From Sialis fuliginosa (lineage: Eukaryota > Arthropoda > Insecta > Megaloptera > Sialidae), in assembly GCA_961205875.1 (NCBI GenBank), contig OY540810.1, positions 28,210,001 to 28,274,000 on the forward strand: DNA of 64,000 nucleotides, read 5' to 3'. Below the pieces are notes generated by a model. That model was not told where the DNA came from. It saw nothing but the letters and a program-made list of their open reading frames with translations, and searched no databases. The position numbers were made by a program, and so were the translations under genes. This document shows, in pieces, positions 14,147 to 25,608 of this stretch. Each line of letters opens with the position of its first letter. Position 1 is the stretch's first letter.

Positions 14147-14183
14147 ATACTTATTGTATTACAATACATATACATTATTATGT

Positions 14184-14813
14184 ACATTCTACCATTTAAA
14201 AAAAAATCGCATTGAGAAACTCACCCGAAATTCCAAACATTTAAATTATACCAAAAAAATAACTTATCCGTAAAGAATTCTTAAAATGTCCATTTTAACT
14301 TAATCCCATAAATCCAGAAAAAAAATTAGTAAATATAATACAATTGCATATCCAAAATTGGAATGGTCTAACAATAAGTATAATATTTTTTCTGCTAACT
14401 TTTTCTCTAGTAATTTCTTTTACCCCCTTGATATTTATAAAACTTATTTATGTAAAAAAATTGTGGATAGGATGGGCGTAAATAAAAACAAGTTTTTACC
14501 ACATTCTAGCATTTAAAAAAAACGCATTGAAAAACTCACCCCAAATTCCAAACATTAAAATTATACCAAAAAAATAACTTCTCCGTTAAGAATTCTGAAA
14601 ATGTCCATTTTAACGTATTCCCATAAACCCAGAAAAAATTTTAGAAAATATAATAAAATTGTATATCCAAAATTTGAATGGTCTAAGTATAATATTTTTT
14701 CTGCTAACTTTTTCTCTAGTAATTTCTTTTACCCCCTTGATATTTATAAAACTTATTTGTGCTAAAAAATTGTGGATATGATGGGCGTAAATAAAAACAA
14801 GTTTTTACCACAT
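14184..14813 (+). repeat. Tandem duplication, unit about 315 bp
   Basis: 14184-14500 and 14501-14813 share ACATTCTA at the start, CTCTAGTAATTTCTTTTACC in the middle and AACAAGTTTTTACCACAT at the end, with scattered substitutions and a missing ACAATA in the second copy. Non-coding. Confidence 0.92.
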
Positions 14814-15824
14814 GGGATGTTATAAAATTATTGGAAATGTAAAGTAAAAATAGCCACATGTTATACGTTATGTTTATTTATCTATGTATTTATATAGTTA
14901 GTTTGTTTAGAACTGCTGGTATGAAACCCCAAAGCAGGTAGAAGTTGTAAATTTCCAGTTATGAGAATTATCAGCATTTCTCTACAATATCGTGCGCTTT
15001 AACATTTAGTTTCAGTTGGAATATTTAACATTTAGCGATTAGTTTGTTATTTCATGTACGATTTGCAGTTTTTAACTTGCTTTATGGAAGTGTATTTTAT
15101 ATTTTTGTTTCAAGAATGCGAACTGCTAAAAAGTTCGATTCGGTTACAGTTCGTGGTTCATTGATTTCGAATAGCTAGGTTTTTATTCTATTCGATATTT
15201 TTAACGATTCAATATAGTTTATATATTAGCTACGCTGTATATTATTCAGTACTTAATTTTTTCAAAGATGCATACTGCTAAAAATCAGTTCTTACGGTTA
15301 AATTTTTCATTCTGGTTCAGTATTATTATTTAAACCGTTTAAATACTCAAGTTGTGAAAAATGACCGGTTGATTCGGTTCACATTCTTATAATCTATACT
15401 TTTTTTGTTAAATAAAGGTAGGTATTTTTTAATAATAAATATACCTATAGATAGATATTATATTTTATTAAATTTAATAACGCAATATTGTAATTTTTTG
15501 GAACGTTTATATATTTATGTAAATATATGCGGCCAGATACAAGTGTTTATAAATTTTGTGCTTAAACCAAGTTAAGTCAGTGTGGACGTCACATTCTATC
15601 ACTAGACTGAGATAGGGATGTGCTTAGGGCGATGAGATAGTAGACATCCACAAGGCCCTCATAGAAACATGGGTAGCTCCTAGGTTTGCACGATAGGATG
15701 ATCCTTACTCTATACACTTCTCTGGTTATCTTTGTTTCATATCACTAATTGTATACTGTAGTATACTTACACCACTCATATTTATTATTTCAAGTAATAA
15801 AATACTGTAGTGAGACGTCATGAC

Positions 15825-16940
15825 GTGTTTATACCAAAAAGACAAAACAGCAATACGGTCTTTTTAACACGAATTCGTATTTAAAAATGTAGGTATAGGA
15901 TTTGTTGTCATTATTAAAAAAATATCTGCCATGGGAGCCACGAGACTTTCTTATAAATACGTGACACTGCACGTGACTCTTATTTTATTAAAACATATTT
16001 CTGACAAACTAATAAAAGATACAATAAAATGAATGGGACATTAATTGTAGATAATAATATCCTCAACATGTATCAAATAAATTTTTGAAATAAGAAAAAC
16101 ATATTTTAGAAAAAAATTGTCGGGTATGTATTATCTATAATTTATTCTCCACAGCCAGTGAGATAAACCATTTGAATTATAATTTAAAAAAGAATTAAAA
16201 AATTTGTGTTTTCGAAAAAATGAATAGAACATAAATTATAGATAATAATATTACCTACAATTTTTAACTTGACCATTTTTCTCTAATTCGAACTGTTTCA
16301 AAATTATTCGAAAAATTTAAATATCGACATCAGTAAACATCCGTATCTGGTTGAATGATCGTTTTCAAAGTTTTTTCTCAGACAAAATTTTTTTAAATAT
16401 AAAATTTAACCCTTCTACAATTTGTCGTATTTGAGTTACAAAGTTTACAGACAGACACACATACATCATGGTGAAAATAGTCAGAATGGGTTCAAGGAAG
16501 GTCAAAATGGATAATTCCACCAAAATCCAGAATTCGAAAAAAATCGGTTTAACAATACTTAGGTACTTATACTATATGTATAATTACCATATATCAATCT
16601 ACTAGTACAGTGGTTCTTAAACTGAGATCCGTGGACCCCGGGGGTCCGCTGAACTTTTGTTGGGAGTCCGTGAAACATGTTTGACATAAATTAAAGTACT
16701 TTTACATTTCTATTTACCAGTGATAAATTAGTATCTAACGACCTTCTTTGTTTTTCTATCCGAAGGAGGGGGTCCCTGAAAAATAATTGTTCAAAAAAGG
16801 GTCCCCAGATCATATAGTTTAAGAATCGCTGTACCAGTAGATTAATATATATGATATTATGTACATATATTTGTACATGGGTATAAGAAAGTAAAAAAAA
16901 AACAACGTGTTGCTGTTTTGTCTTTTTGGTGTAAACATAC
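15825..16940. repeat. Element bounded by 31-bp inverted repeats
   Basis: 15825-15855 (GTGTTTATACCAAAAAGACA...) pairs with 16910-16940 (...TGTCTTTTTGGTGTAAACAT); the core CCAAAAAGACAAAACAGCAA is perfect. It encloses a direct repeat (about 16022-16070 and 16217-16265, TGAATxGxACATxAATT) and the hAT MITE at 16608-16831. Confidence 0.5.
16608..16831. mobile_element. hAT MITE with target duplication
   Basis: Starts CAGTGGTTCTTAAACT and ends AGTTTAAGAATCGCTG (14 of 16 inverted match), the classic hAT terminus. Flanks TACTAGTA (16600-16607) and TACCAGTA (16832-16839) match at 7 of 8. 224 bp, non-coding. GTGGACCCCGGGGGTCCGC near the left end is itself palindromic. Confidence 0.85.
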
Positions 16941-17169
16941 CATCAGAATTTTCAGAATGTTAAAAATAATTATATTATCATCTCAAAATAAGCAGTCGAA
17001 CTATAATGTTTTTTTATATTACCTATACTTAAGTATACGAAGTTAGATATGATATGTTTTCTTTTTTTAAATAAACAGAAGTTGGATAATTTAGATTTTT
17101 TTAATCCACACTAAAAGTAGTACGTCTATGATACCTACATTATTTTTTAAAACATTGATCAAAATTAAG

Positions 17170-17510
17170 GATCAGTCTCGATTTACGAGAACGAAACAAT
17201 ATTAATTCTCGTCAAGAGTCTAGCCGGAAATCTCGGCAAAAAACGGTTGTCAATAATTTTTACCTAATTCGACATGATTTTAGTCTCTTGGCTGCAGATA
17301 TCGATAATATAAAAATACTTGGTATATTATGTTTAAATTAAAAGTTTGTTTTATGTTTGTTTGAAATGATAGTTCATACGATATTTTCGTCGATGTTGGT
17401 CTCGTCTTGGTCACATGTAGCAGACGAGACATAGTTGTAAAAATCCGAAAATGAGTCTGAGACGAAACTTACCTAAACCTATAGTATTGTCTCGTGTGAA
17501 GCCCTATATA
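17170..17510. repeat. CGTCTCG-rich dispersed repeat, copy 4
   Basis: AGTCTCGATTTACGAGAACG, GTCTCGTCTTGGTCACATGT, GCAGACGAGACATAG and GTATTGTCTCGTGTGAAGCC. The most complete-looking member together with copy 1. Confidence 0.6.
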
Positions 17511-17929
17511 AATAACTAATTTAGGCAAGTAAAGGCCATTTTTCATAGGCGCAAATGGGTCGGTATATATATTACATGCTATACTCTCTAAATTTTTACT
17601 TAATGTTTTACAAAATACCCATAGCTAATTGAAGAAAGTAGAGAACACATTTTTGTAAGGACATTTAACAATAGAAAGGACATATTTGTATATTATCCAA
17701 AGGTATCTTCTAATAATGGCTAGTGATTATAGATATTCATGACCTTAAAATGAAAAACATAAAAATATGCATAGAACTTGTAAAATATATATGTAGCTTG
17801 TATATTAATTATAAATCATTTTTGTGTTAGAAAATATGTAGATTATTAAGATCAAAAGAATAAAAAAATGCAGATACCTAATATTATACAATAAAATCAA
17901 AATAAAAAAATCATCTCACAATTAGAGTT

Positions 17930-18060
17930 TCACGCCGAGTCGATATCAATTTTATTTATATTTATAAAACAAAATATAATTCAGCTAAAATAAGACATCG
18001 GGCACGAGACGAGTCTTATCTATATCTAGTCTCGTCTTAACCTAAAAATCAAGTTTATTG
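17930..18060. repeat. CGTCTCG-rich dispersed repeat, copy 5
   Basis: GAGTTTCACGCCGAGTCGAT, GGCACGAGACGAGTCTTATC and CTAGTCTCGTCTTAACCTAA. Starts only about 420 bp after copy 4. Confidence 0.55.
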
Positions 18061-18199
18061 AAGATATCGTCCATGCCATAAAAAAATCAAAACCATTTTC
18101 AAAAATATTTTTAAAAAATGTCTCATTATGCACCTCTACAAAAATAACGTGTTATAGAAGAAATAAGATGAAATCCTATCATCGTACATAAATTTATGT

Positions 18200-18450
18200 A
18201 CAAGAGGGACTCAGCTGTATTCTCTGACACACACACACACACAGTCACGCACGCGATACAGAAGGGAACAGAGAAGACGTCCGAATACAGCTAGACAGAG
18301 ACGGATTGCACTGAATGAAACGGGGCGCACAGTGTTTTGTGAGGGGTGGGGGCGAACACAGAGAGAATAGCGACAACACGGTGGTGGATGTGTATGCGAA
18401 GGGCTGGAGCGTAGATCAATATTTCTCAAACACATTCCGAATTGCACACG
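18200..18450. promoter_or_regulatory. GC-richer island of unknown role
   Basis: About 250 bp with CpGs and G-runs (GAGGGGTGGGGGCGAACACA, GTCACGCACGCGATAC) against AT-rich flanks. No ORF is convincing: the minus-strand 78-residue frame is low-complexity Cys/Arg/Ser. It could be an unannotated promoter or 5' exon, or a transposon piece. Confidence 0.25.
18227..18242 (+). repeat. (AC)n microsatellite
   Basis: Sixteen bases of AC at the edge of the GC-rich 18.2-18.45 kb island. Confidence 0.9.
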
Positions 18451-19291
18451 ATTCGTGTAATAAATGAGAAATAGATAAATGCAGTAAATCGAACTACAGG
18501 TGACTTAGTTTATTTTGTCGAGTTGAATAATTCCAGAAAAATATACAGGAGCAACGCTCGGTGTTATAAAGAAATACCATGCAAAATGAAAACTCAATCT
18601 CTTTACGAGATGCTGAATGTTGTATTGAAAGTATAAATACACCTTGTTAAGATCCATAGATAACATAACAAAACTCATATTGTCATTAGCGTTACCTCAT
18701 AGAAAATTGGAATTTTCTTTTGCTTTGGAAACAATTTATGTAACTAGTTTTTCTCCACGGTTTTACTCGCGGTTTTTTTATATCGGTGTATGTTCACGCA
18801 ATCGGCTTTTAATAATATTGTGTCATTCGCCCATTTGTTACTGATTGTGAGGTATAATAATAGAATTTTGTGATGATACATCTAGCCTGTAAGTTAATTC
18901 CAGGTAATTGGTGCTATCTGAGCTATATTTCCAAAACTTAGAATTTCTTATATCGATTACATTTGATTTAACTTCCGCCCGGTATTTATAATAAATTTAC
19001 TCTCGACTAAACCAAAGCCTTTTTACAGATTTCACGGTATGTCTTATGTTATAGCTTTGCAAATTTCGCGGACATTATTCGTTACAATTTTTGGCTCTAG
19101 TTATTGCTCCGCTTAAAAACTATAAAATAAAATAGAGGCTATAAAAATTTGATGAATTTAATTCCAAGTATATAAAAGAATACTTTTTTGCTTTTTTGTA
19201 GAATCTCAGACAGAAAAAATATCACAAGATAATAAATGTATTGATAAGAACAAGAACTTTATCCCTAAAAGTGACATGAATAAATTTAAAT

Positions 19292-19348
19292 GTCAAATCA
19301 CTCGATTTAAAATTCATAACGAATTACCAAATCCAATAAAAATACATA
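19292..19348 (+). repeat. 57-bp sequence duplicated at 22905-22961
   Basis: TCAAATCACTCGATTTAAAATTC... and ATTACCAAATCCAATAAAAATAC recur at 22905 with few differences, direct orientation. They flank the pogo-like frame, so this may be a duplication produced by recombination or insertion. Confidence 0.6.
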
Positions 19349-19854
19349 CAGTAGGCGCCTGTTATTGTAATCACATTTATCCCATGAATTTTTAGTGTAA
19401 TAAACGGCGATTCTATTAACCGAAAATACTTATTTCAATTTTCCCATCCTCAAAGCAACACATTACCAAATATTTTAATAAAAATGTAATTTTATTCATT
19501 TTAAATTTTTATTTTATAACTTTCTTTATAAAATCGACAATAATTAAAATAATAATAATTATAAATATATGCTATACGAGTATATACCTAAAGCAATAAT
19601 TGGCATTTCCTTTTCCTGTTTTCAATTAATTACACATTACAATATTTAATTAAATTACAGTTATTATAATGTTTGTGTGGTTTGTGTTATCTAGTGTTAT
19701 TGCTAATTTTCACAACAATTGCAAGTCTAATTAACATAGTCGAATAAATTGAAAATCTAAGGCACAAGGCTCGAATCACACTTGACAAATTTTTATGCAT
19801 ACACGAAATACATTGAAAGTACTAATTAAAAGCTACATTCTCAAATTTTTTCAG

Positions 19855-20210
19855 ATATTTTATATCGGTATAGTTTAGAAAATAGAGGGATCGCTCTGAT
19901 AACGACTTTGAACGGTCACGTTAAAATCAAAAGGTCCTAAGACATTATTTATTGCATTTTAGGGTACCTATCGAAAGACATCTAACTCAATGGATTAAGT
20001 TAAAAAAAATTTGAATATACTTTTCAGTTGATGGGAAGGGGGTCCAAACAATTTAAAAAAAAAAATCATTTCTGCTTTTGGGTTATCAATCTACGTATGT
20101 ATACCAAACATCTTAATCGGTATAAAATTTATATAGACAAACAGACGGACGGACAGACAGACAGTGAAACTATAAGGGTTCCTAGTTTTTTACGGAACCC
20201 TAATAAAGAT
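19855..20210 (+). repeat. Insect repeat with CAGACGGACGGACAGACAGA tail
   Basis: ACAGACGGACGGACAGACAG followed by TATAAGGGTTCCTAGTTTTT and ACGGAACCCTAA is a widespread insect repeat signature. The 85-residue frame over it is a by-product. Extent upstream is a guess from the sequence style. Confidence 0.4.
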
Positions 20211-20749
20211 TTCAACGACCATTATCTCAATGACGAATGTGTCTATTTGTGGACGCTCTACACTACTCTACAGCCAAAACGATGAAAATTACAAACATGA
20301 AATTTTAAACTTCAGGTTCTTGTAGGTATATGAATGAAAGCATATAGATTAACAAATTAAAAATACCCATGTTAACAGTATAAACGTTATGAAGACTCCT
20401 GTGTTATCACTTATTGTTAGATAAATTCTAAAAGTTAAATAAAAATATTTTATTAATGCAAATTTGTTCATGAGGTATATAGTAAAGAACATTTGTGCAT
20501 ATAAGAAACAATGAGCAAAGATTTAAGAATAATATTTTTTACCTTTCACGGCCTACGTAGCAAGAACTGGCACTATATAGATTTTTGTTTGCTCTACACG
20601 ATAGAATATAGTTTTTTTAGTTAATTTCTTAATTTTTTACGTCCAAATTAGGGTAAAAAGAACAATTTTTTTAGTTTTTTTTTTGTGTTTTCTTATGAAC
20701 AATGTTGTTTTAAGTAAAAACTATATTCTATCATGTAGATTGTAGAGAA

Positions 20750-21521
20750 CAGTACCGGCTTTATGGGGGGAGAGGCGACCGCCCCGGGCGCCAGTTCAGG
20801 TGGGACGGCGCACAATGAAGCATATATACGTCACTTGTTTGGTTCAAATCAGTGTACAGTACTATACAGGCTGTAATTTTTGAGTAAACTTTTTTTTTTA
20901 TCTTTAAATTTTTTGTCGATCAGTTAAACCCGATTAAGTAAAAAATATAGGTACCTAAATATAAACAATGTTAATTTGTAAAAAAAATCGATTATTTGAT
21001 ACCTGCTAACTAACAAATACTTATTCAGCAACCCAGAAAATTTTTAATAAAGTATTAGCTGAGATACTAACTAATCAACTTATTTGTTGATTTATCAATT
21101 TTAATTTGTTCATAATAGGGGAAGGAGGTCTCAACGGTCTTAGGGCATTTGATAGTCTTAAAGTAAATGATATAAGCTATATTTAAAAAAAAGTTTGAGT
21201 CTGTAGGATCGCGCCAAGCTGAGATATGAATTATTCAACTTATTTGTTGATTTATCAATTTTAATTTGTTCATAATAGGGGAAGGAGGTCTCGACGGTCT
21301 TAGGGCTTTGATAGTCTTAAAGTTAATGATATAAGCTATATTTAAAAAAAAAGTTTGAGTCTGTAGGATCGCGCCAAGCTGAGATATGAATTATTCAACT
21401 TATTTGTTAATTTATCAATTTTAATTGAAATTTTCGGTGATTTTTAAACATTTTTTTAGGGGGAGAGAGGGTGGAAAAATAAATCTCGCCCAGGGCGCCA
21501 GATTTGTTAAGGCCGGCACTG
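20750..21521. mobile_element. hAT-type non-autonomous element
   Basis: Inverted ends CAGTACCGGCTTTA and CAGTGCCGGCCTTA (12 of 14), flanked by 8-bp repeats GTAGAGAA (20742-20749) and GTAGAGGA (21522-21529), 7 of 8 matching, as hAT elements make. GC-rich ends (GCCCCGGGCGCC and GCCCAGGGCGCC) enclose an AT-rich core with a tandem repeat. No transposase. Confidence 0.75.
21075..21425 (+). repeat. 160-bp tandem repeat inside the hAT element
   Basis: Two nearly identical 160-bp units (21075-21234 and 21235-21394) and a partial third. Each starts near TCAACTTATTTGTTGATTTA and contains GGGGAAGGAGGTCTC and GGATCGCGCCAAGCTGAGA. Only a few differences separate the units, so the duplication is recent. 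Confidence 0.9.
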
Positions 21522-21918
21522 GTAGAGGAAACAAAAATCTGTAAAGAAAAAAATAGTTTTGATTATTGTTTTAAAAATGTCTAATATGCACAAATATGTT
21601 TTTTATTACCTCATGAACAAGTCTGCACAAAGTATTTTTATTTTACTTTTAGAATTAATGCAAGTGATTTTTTAAATTTTACTGGTCTAGTTGTCACTAG
21701 CAGATCGATATCAATTGACAATTTATACAAGCAGAAAATTTAAACGGACGTACTAACTGATACTGGTGAAATATTAAATTTATGGCTGAGAGAACACTTT
21801 ACAAGCAGAGTACGTTAACCGATAATAAAATATTATCCATGTTATTGTAAACAAGTTTTCAAATGTTATGTGAAACTTATATAATATCTGGCAATTTGAT
21901 TCTAAAATATAATTTACA

Positions 21919-22697
21919 CAGAGCCGACCTTAGCAAGTCTGGCGCCCTCGGCGAAATTTATCCCCACCCCAAAAAAAAATAATTATAAATACTCAAAAAT
22001 CACCGAAAATGTAATTTTTTGTATATCATCTCGCACATTTTTTTTTTAAGATTCTGATTAAAAAAATTCATAGAACTTAAATAAATTGAACTCTCTACCA
22101 CTAATAAAACTGGAGATATGTCGTCGTGAAATTGGGTCTCCGTGCATCGTAAGTAGGTATGTGTGAGCTTCCATAGGTTGTAATTTAATAGATCAAAACT
22201 AAAATGATTGATTGACCATATCTCCTAAAAAAATAAACATAGCGAGTTCATTTTTATTTTCTTTGTAATTTTATAGATAACAAAAAAGTATCTACAGTTT
22301 TGATCGATTTTGTGATAGGGTCGCAGATAAAGCGCAGAACGTGAAAAATCGTATATGTGTGCCTTTCCTAATACATTTTATATTTCTGGGGATTGGCCTA
22401 ACAGTGCTTGTATTATTTTCATAAAAATTAACAAGAAAACATTTAAGAAAAATAGATAGTTCGAAAAATAAACATCAACCTTTAACCCTTGCCCTAAAAT
22501 ACCTTATTCAATGTTTTCTTTGAAATGTTTTTCTTTGAATTTTTTTTTATTAACATTGTATATTTTTATCAATATTATTCTTTGCAAAATAATCGGACTT
22601 TAAAAATAAGTTTACTCAAAAATTACAGCCTGTACCCTGATTTGAAACAAAAAAGTCACTTATGCCCCATTGTACACCGCCCCTCCTGGTTTGGCGT
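21919..22697 (-). mobile_element. Second copy of the hAT element, inverted and truncated
   Basis: Starts CAGAGCCGACCTTAGCAAGT, matching the right end of 20750-21521 read backwards (CAGTGCCGGCCTTAACAAAT). Ends near 22697, where ATGCCCCATTGTACACCGCC matches the left-end region read backwards. The terminal repeat on that side is missing. The two copies form an inverted pair about 400 bp apart. Confidence 0.65.
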
Positions 22698-22904
22698 CCT
22701 ACCCAAAACATGTTTGTTTATTTCCATCCATTAATAACTGAGAACATTATGCGGTTGATTCTATTAACCAATGAACACAATAACCGGCGCCTGCTAAATT
22801 TCATTTTTTTGTATAGTAGGGTATATAGGTAAAATAATTATATCCACATTCATAGAGAGGGAATAAGCGAAAAAGGGAGAAGGCAATACAATTTACTGTT
22901 TAGG

Positions 22905-22961
22905 CAAATCACTTGATTTAAATTCATAACGAATTACCAAACCCAATAAAAATACATATAA
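22905..22961 (+). repeat. Second copy of the 19292-19348 sequence
   Basis: GCAAATCACTTGATTTAAAT followed by CATAACGAATTACCAAACCC and AATAAAAATACATA, matching the copy left of the pogo-like element. Confidence 0.6.
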
Positions 22962-22974
22962 TTCATTATTAGAT

Positions 22975-23300
22975 ATAGACGGCTATGCACAATGGTTCTA
23001 GTGACATTGGACCATAGAGAGGAGAGGGAAGGCAATACTACGAACAGTAGGCAACTCGAGCTAGAAGAGCGTAGAAAGTGGAGAGGGAACGCAATACAAA
23101 AATACATACAAGTAGGCTATGTACGCCGGTACGAGCGCACGGACTGTGACATTGGACTAGGGTGAGGGGGTGGAGCGAGGAGGGGGTGTGCTACTACACT
23201 GTGAAGGGTAAAACCGGCCGCCGGGTGGGGGAGCAGGACGCTGCGACGTCTGTTGCCACGGCAACGGCATACAAGCCTCATTCTTGTCGAAACTTGCGTG
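22975..23300. promoter_or_regulatory. GC-rich island with perfect RFX X-box
   Basis: CpG-rich stretch (GGCCGCCGGGTGGGGG, CTGCGACGTC) with GTTGCCACGGCAAC at 23252-23265, a perfect palindromic RFX X-box (GTTGCC-N2-GGCAAC). Its upstream half has two diverged copies of a GGCTATG...GTGACATTGGAC segment. Likely regulatory, but the gene it might serve was not found in either direction. Confidence 0.4.
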
Positions 23301-24090
23301 TGTGAGTTATTTTTAACGCGACTGTATGTTGTTTTTCTTTATTAGCAGTTTCGCACGCGCTTTTTTTTCGGAATCTTTTTTTACATCTCATTTTAAAATA
23401 TCAATTGAATATTTTTAATACATGCCTGACCTAATTATTAAATATACATTTTTATGATTTAATTATCACATCTGCTACTGATTGCTATTTTATTTTCTAT
23501 ACAATTTGAAAAAATATATTAACTGTAAATTTTTCTAAGAAAGTTTGTTACAGACTTTAAGAGACGAGCGGGAAGAGGGGGACACCTATGCTAAAGCGTG
23601 CAATTCAGTGCAATGATCATTTGTTAATTAAAACTTATATAAAAAGGTTATTTTCCATTAGACTTTTTTTCGTCATAAATAATATTTGATGACACCATCT
23701 AATCCATCTAATGGGTTCTAAAACATTGATTGAATTATATTCAGTTAACACTGAAATGTAGTAACAACGTTAAAGGTTTGGTATTGTAGCTATACACACA
23801 CAGAGACATACATACATACATCTAGGTACTTGTCAAAACGCTCTGGTGTTGCCAGACCGATTAACTTGTATCTGCCTAAACGACTGAATCATAAGTACAA
23901 AAATAAATAAAAAAAATAGACTGAAAAAATGTTTTGTTCATGAAAGTTTTTTTAAACAAAATTATCTTACAACAACGAAGAAAAGAAAATTCTAAAAAAA
24001 ATTGTTCGGTCCTGAGTGGCAAAAAATGTTTAGCCTATAATCAGTAAAACTATAAATCCACCACTGATATTGTCCATTGTACAGTGAAAT

Positions 24091-24520
24091 GCAGAAATGG
24101 TCGTTCAGTTTTCATTTACATTCGCGTATCACAAACTTAGGAGACTTCTCCCATTTGATTATTATAATATTTAAATCATCTCCATGTACCAAACAGAAAT
24201 TTTGAAACTCATTTGCTAGAGAAGTACTCTTCGTTTTATAGTACTCATATGTATTTGTGCGATTTAATTATTATGTAATCTATTTTTTTAAATTATTGAA
24301 AATTATATAAGTAAATTTTGTGGCATAAATATTTGATATTCAAAATTTTAATATTTAAATATGTTAAACTTGATATAAAATTAATTAATGAAATGGACGT
24401 ATATTTGTGATTTTATTTAAAATGATGTAACTATTTCTCCGTCCTAGAAAAAGATAACCGATATCTGTTGTAAGCGATTCTGACCTTTAAGGTGGCAGGC
24501 GACTTCTGAAGCTCATAGTA
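24091..24520 (+). repeat. Dispersed repeat B, intergenic copy
   Basis: Second copy of the roughly 430-bp sequence found in D2HGDH intron 7 (54390-54827), direct orientation, ending with the same GACTTCTGAAGCTCATAGTA. No coding potential is seen in either copy. Confidence 0.75.
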
Positions 24521-24721
24521 TATATTGTCATAAGTGCTTGTGTATTGAAATATCCAACTTTACATGTAATTACAGAAAAACGGGGCAGAGGAAAATTAAA
24601 AAAAAAATCATGGAATCTCATTTGAATTGTGAATATCCTGTATACATTTGAAATCGATTTAACTATAGTTTGGTTTCGCTATAGCTAATCTTCTTAATAA
24701 GTGTCAGACATTTATATTATT

Positions 24722-24970
24722 CTAGCTGTTACCCGCAACTTCGTCCACGTGGTAATTCAGATTTCTGTTATGATAATCAATAAAACAGGTTTTTTAGATT
24801 CGCATTTGCACGCTAGATGTCACTACGCCAAAAATGTATAACCTACAAAAGTACGCACACACACTCCCTGCAAATTTCATCAAGATCGGTTCAACGGTTT
24901 AGCTAGTACCTATAGTAAGATAACAAACAGACATAGATATACATTTTCGTATTTATAATATTAGTATAAG
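24722..24970 (+). repeat. RTE/SINE-type insect retroelement 3' tail
   Basis: Contains CTAGCTGTTACCCGCAACTT, CAAATTTCATCAAGATCGGT, AACAAACAGACATAGA and ends TATTTATAATATTAGTATAA. This order is the hallmark of the 3' part of a very widespread insect non-LTR/SINE family. Only the tail is present; no reverse transcriptase was found. Confidence 0.7.
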
Positions 24971-25608
24971 TAGGTATATGCGATTATATTAATACATCAT
25001 TTTTGGTTTTATTTTATAAATACATATATAATAATTAATATAATTATATTTTTATTATAAAATATAAATTTTAATTATTCTTAATAAAGGATAGAAGCGG
25101 ACTAGGGGGTGGTCCGCCCCAGGTGCTTAGGGGGCCCTGGACGACATGAGCAAAAAAATCTTCAGGTATTGTTATAACAATTTTTTTTAACAAAATTTTC
25201 ATTTAATTTTTCATAACGCGCTACTAGAGGCCCCCTATAACTTATATTCCACCCCGAGGTCCAATCTTCCTTCGTCTGACCTAATTCAATGAGCATATAT
25301 ACGCACCTTAAATGAATTCTATCATTTTAAGTTTTTGAACATTGAAATTCCATTCAAAGAGTCAGTAGTTTTCAGAAAAATCGGAACAGTTAAATAGACA
25401 GACAGAGAAATAGACAAAAAAAAATTAAAAATCATCATTGATTATAATATTATGCCTAAAAAACAATTTTGTTTCGCGGAAAGGTACATTTAGATTTTGG
25501 AGTTCGTTTTTTGTGTATCATTGAGATTAGTTTTAATTGATTATCAGGCGCATATCAAGGATTTTTTAAAAGGGTTGCTGAAAAGTTTCTACCATTCCCA
25601 ATAGACAA

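Larger units (their letters stand above)
12961..15824. other. AT-rich intergenic sequence
   Basis: Other than the CA run and the 315-bp tandem duplication nothing is defined. 15100-15400 has repeated CGGTT/GTTCGG words suggestive of an old repeat. Confidence 0.45.
20405..21667. repeat. Palindromic element interrupted by a hAT insertion
   Basis: Left arm 20405-20622 pairs with a right arm split into 20719-20749 and 21522-21667. Matching pairs include AAATTCTAAAAG with CTTTTAGAATT, TTGTTCATGAGGTA with TACCTCATGAACAA, and GATAGAATATAGTTTTT with AAAAACTATATTCTATC. Removing 20750-21521 and one copy of its target duplication restores a continuous arm. Confidence 0.65.
19349..22796. mobile_element. 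pogo-like element frame containing nested insertions
   Basis: Left end CAGTAGGCGCCTGTTATTGT (19349) and, on the other strand, right end TAGCAGGCGCCGGTTATTGT (ending 22796) match at about 17 of 20 bases, and both ends carry a nearby TTCTATTAACC word. TA precedes the left end. The ends resemble pogo/Tigger termini. They could belong to one 3.4-kb element or to two related MITEs. No transposase ORF survives between them. Confidence 0.5.

Noticed and set aside
20028..20285. 85-residue frame containing DKQTDGQTDSETIRVPSFLRNP
   Set aside because: It is a translation of a common insect repeat tail (ACAGACGGACGGACAGACAG and following bases), not a gene.
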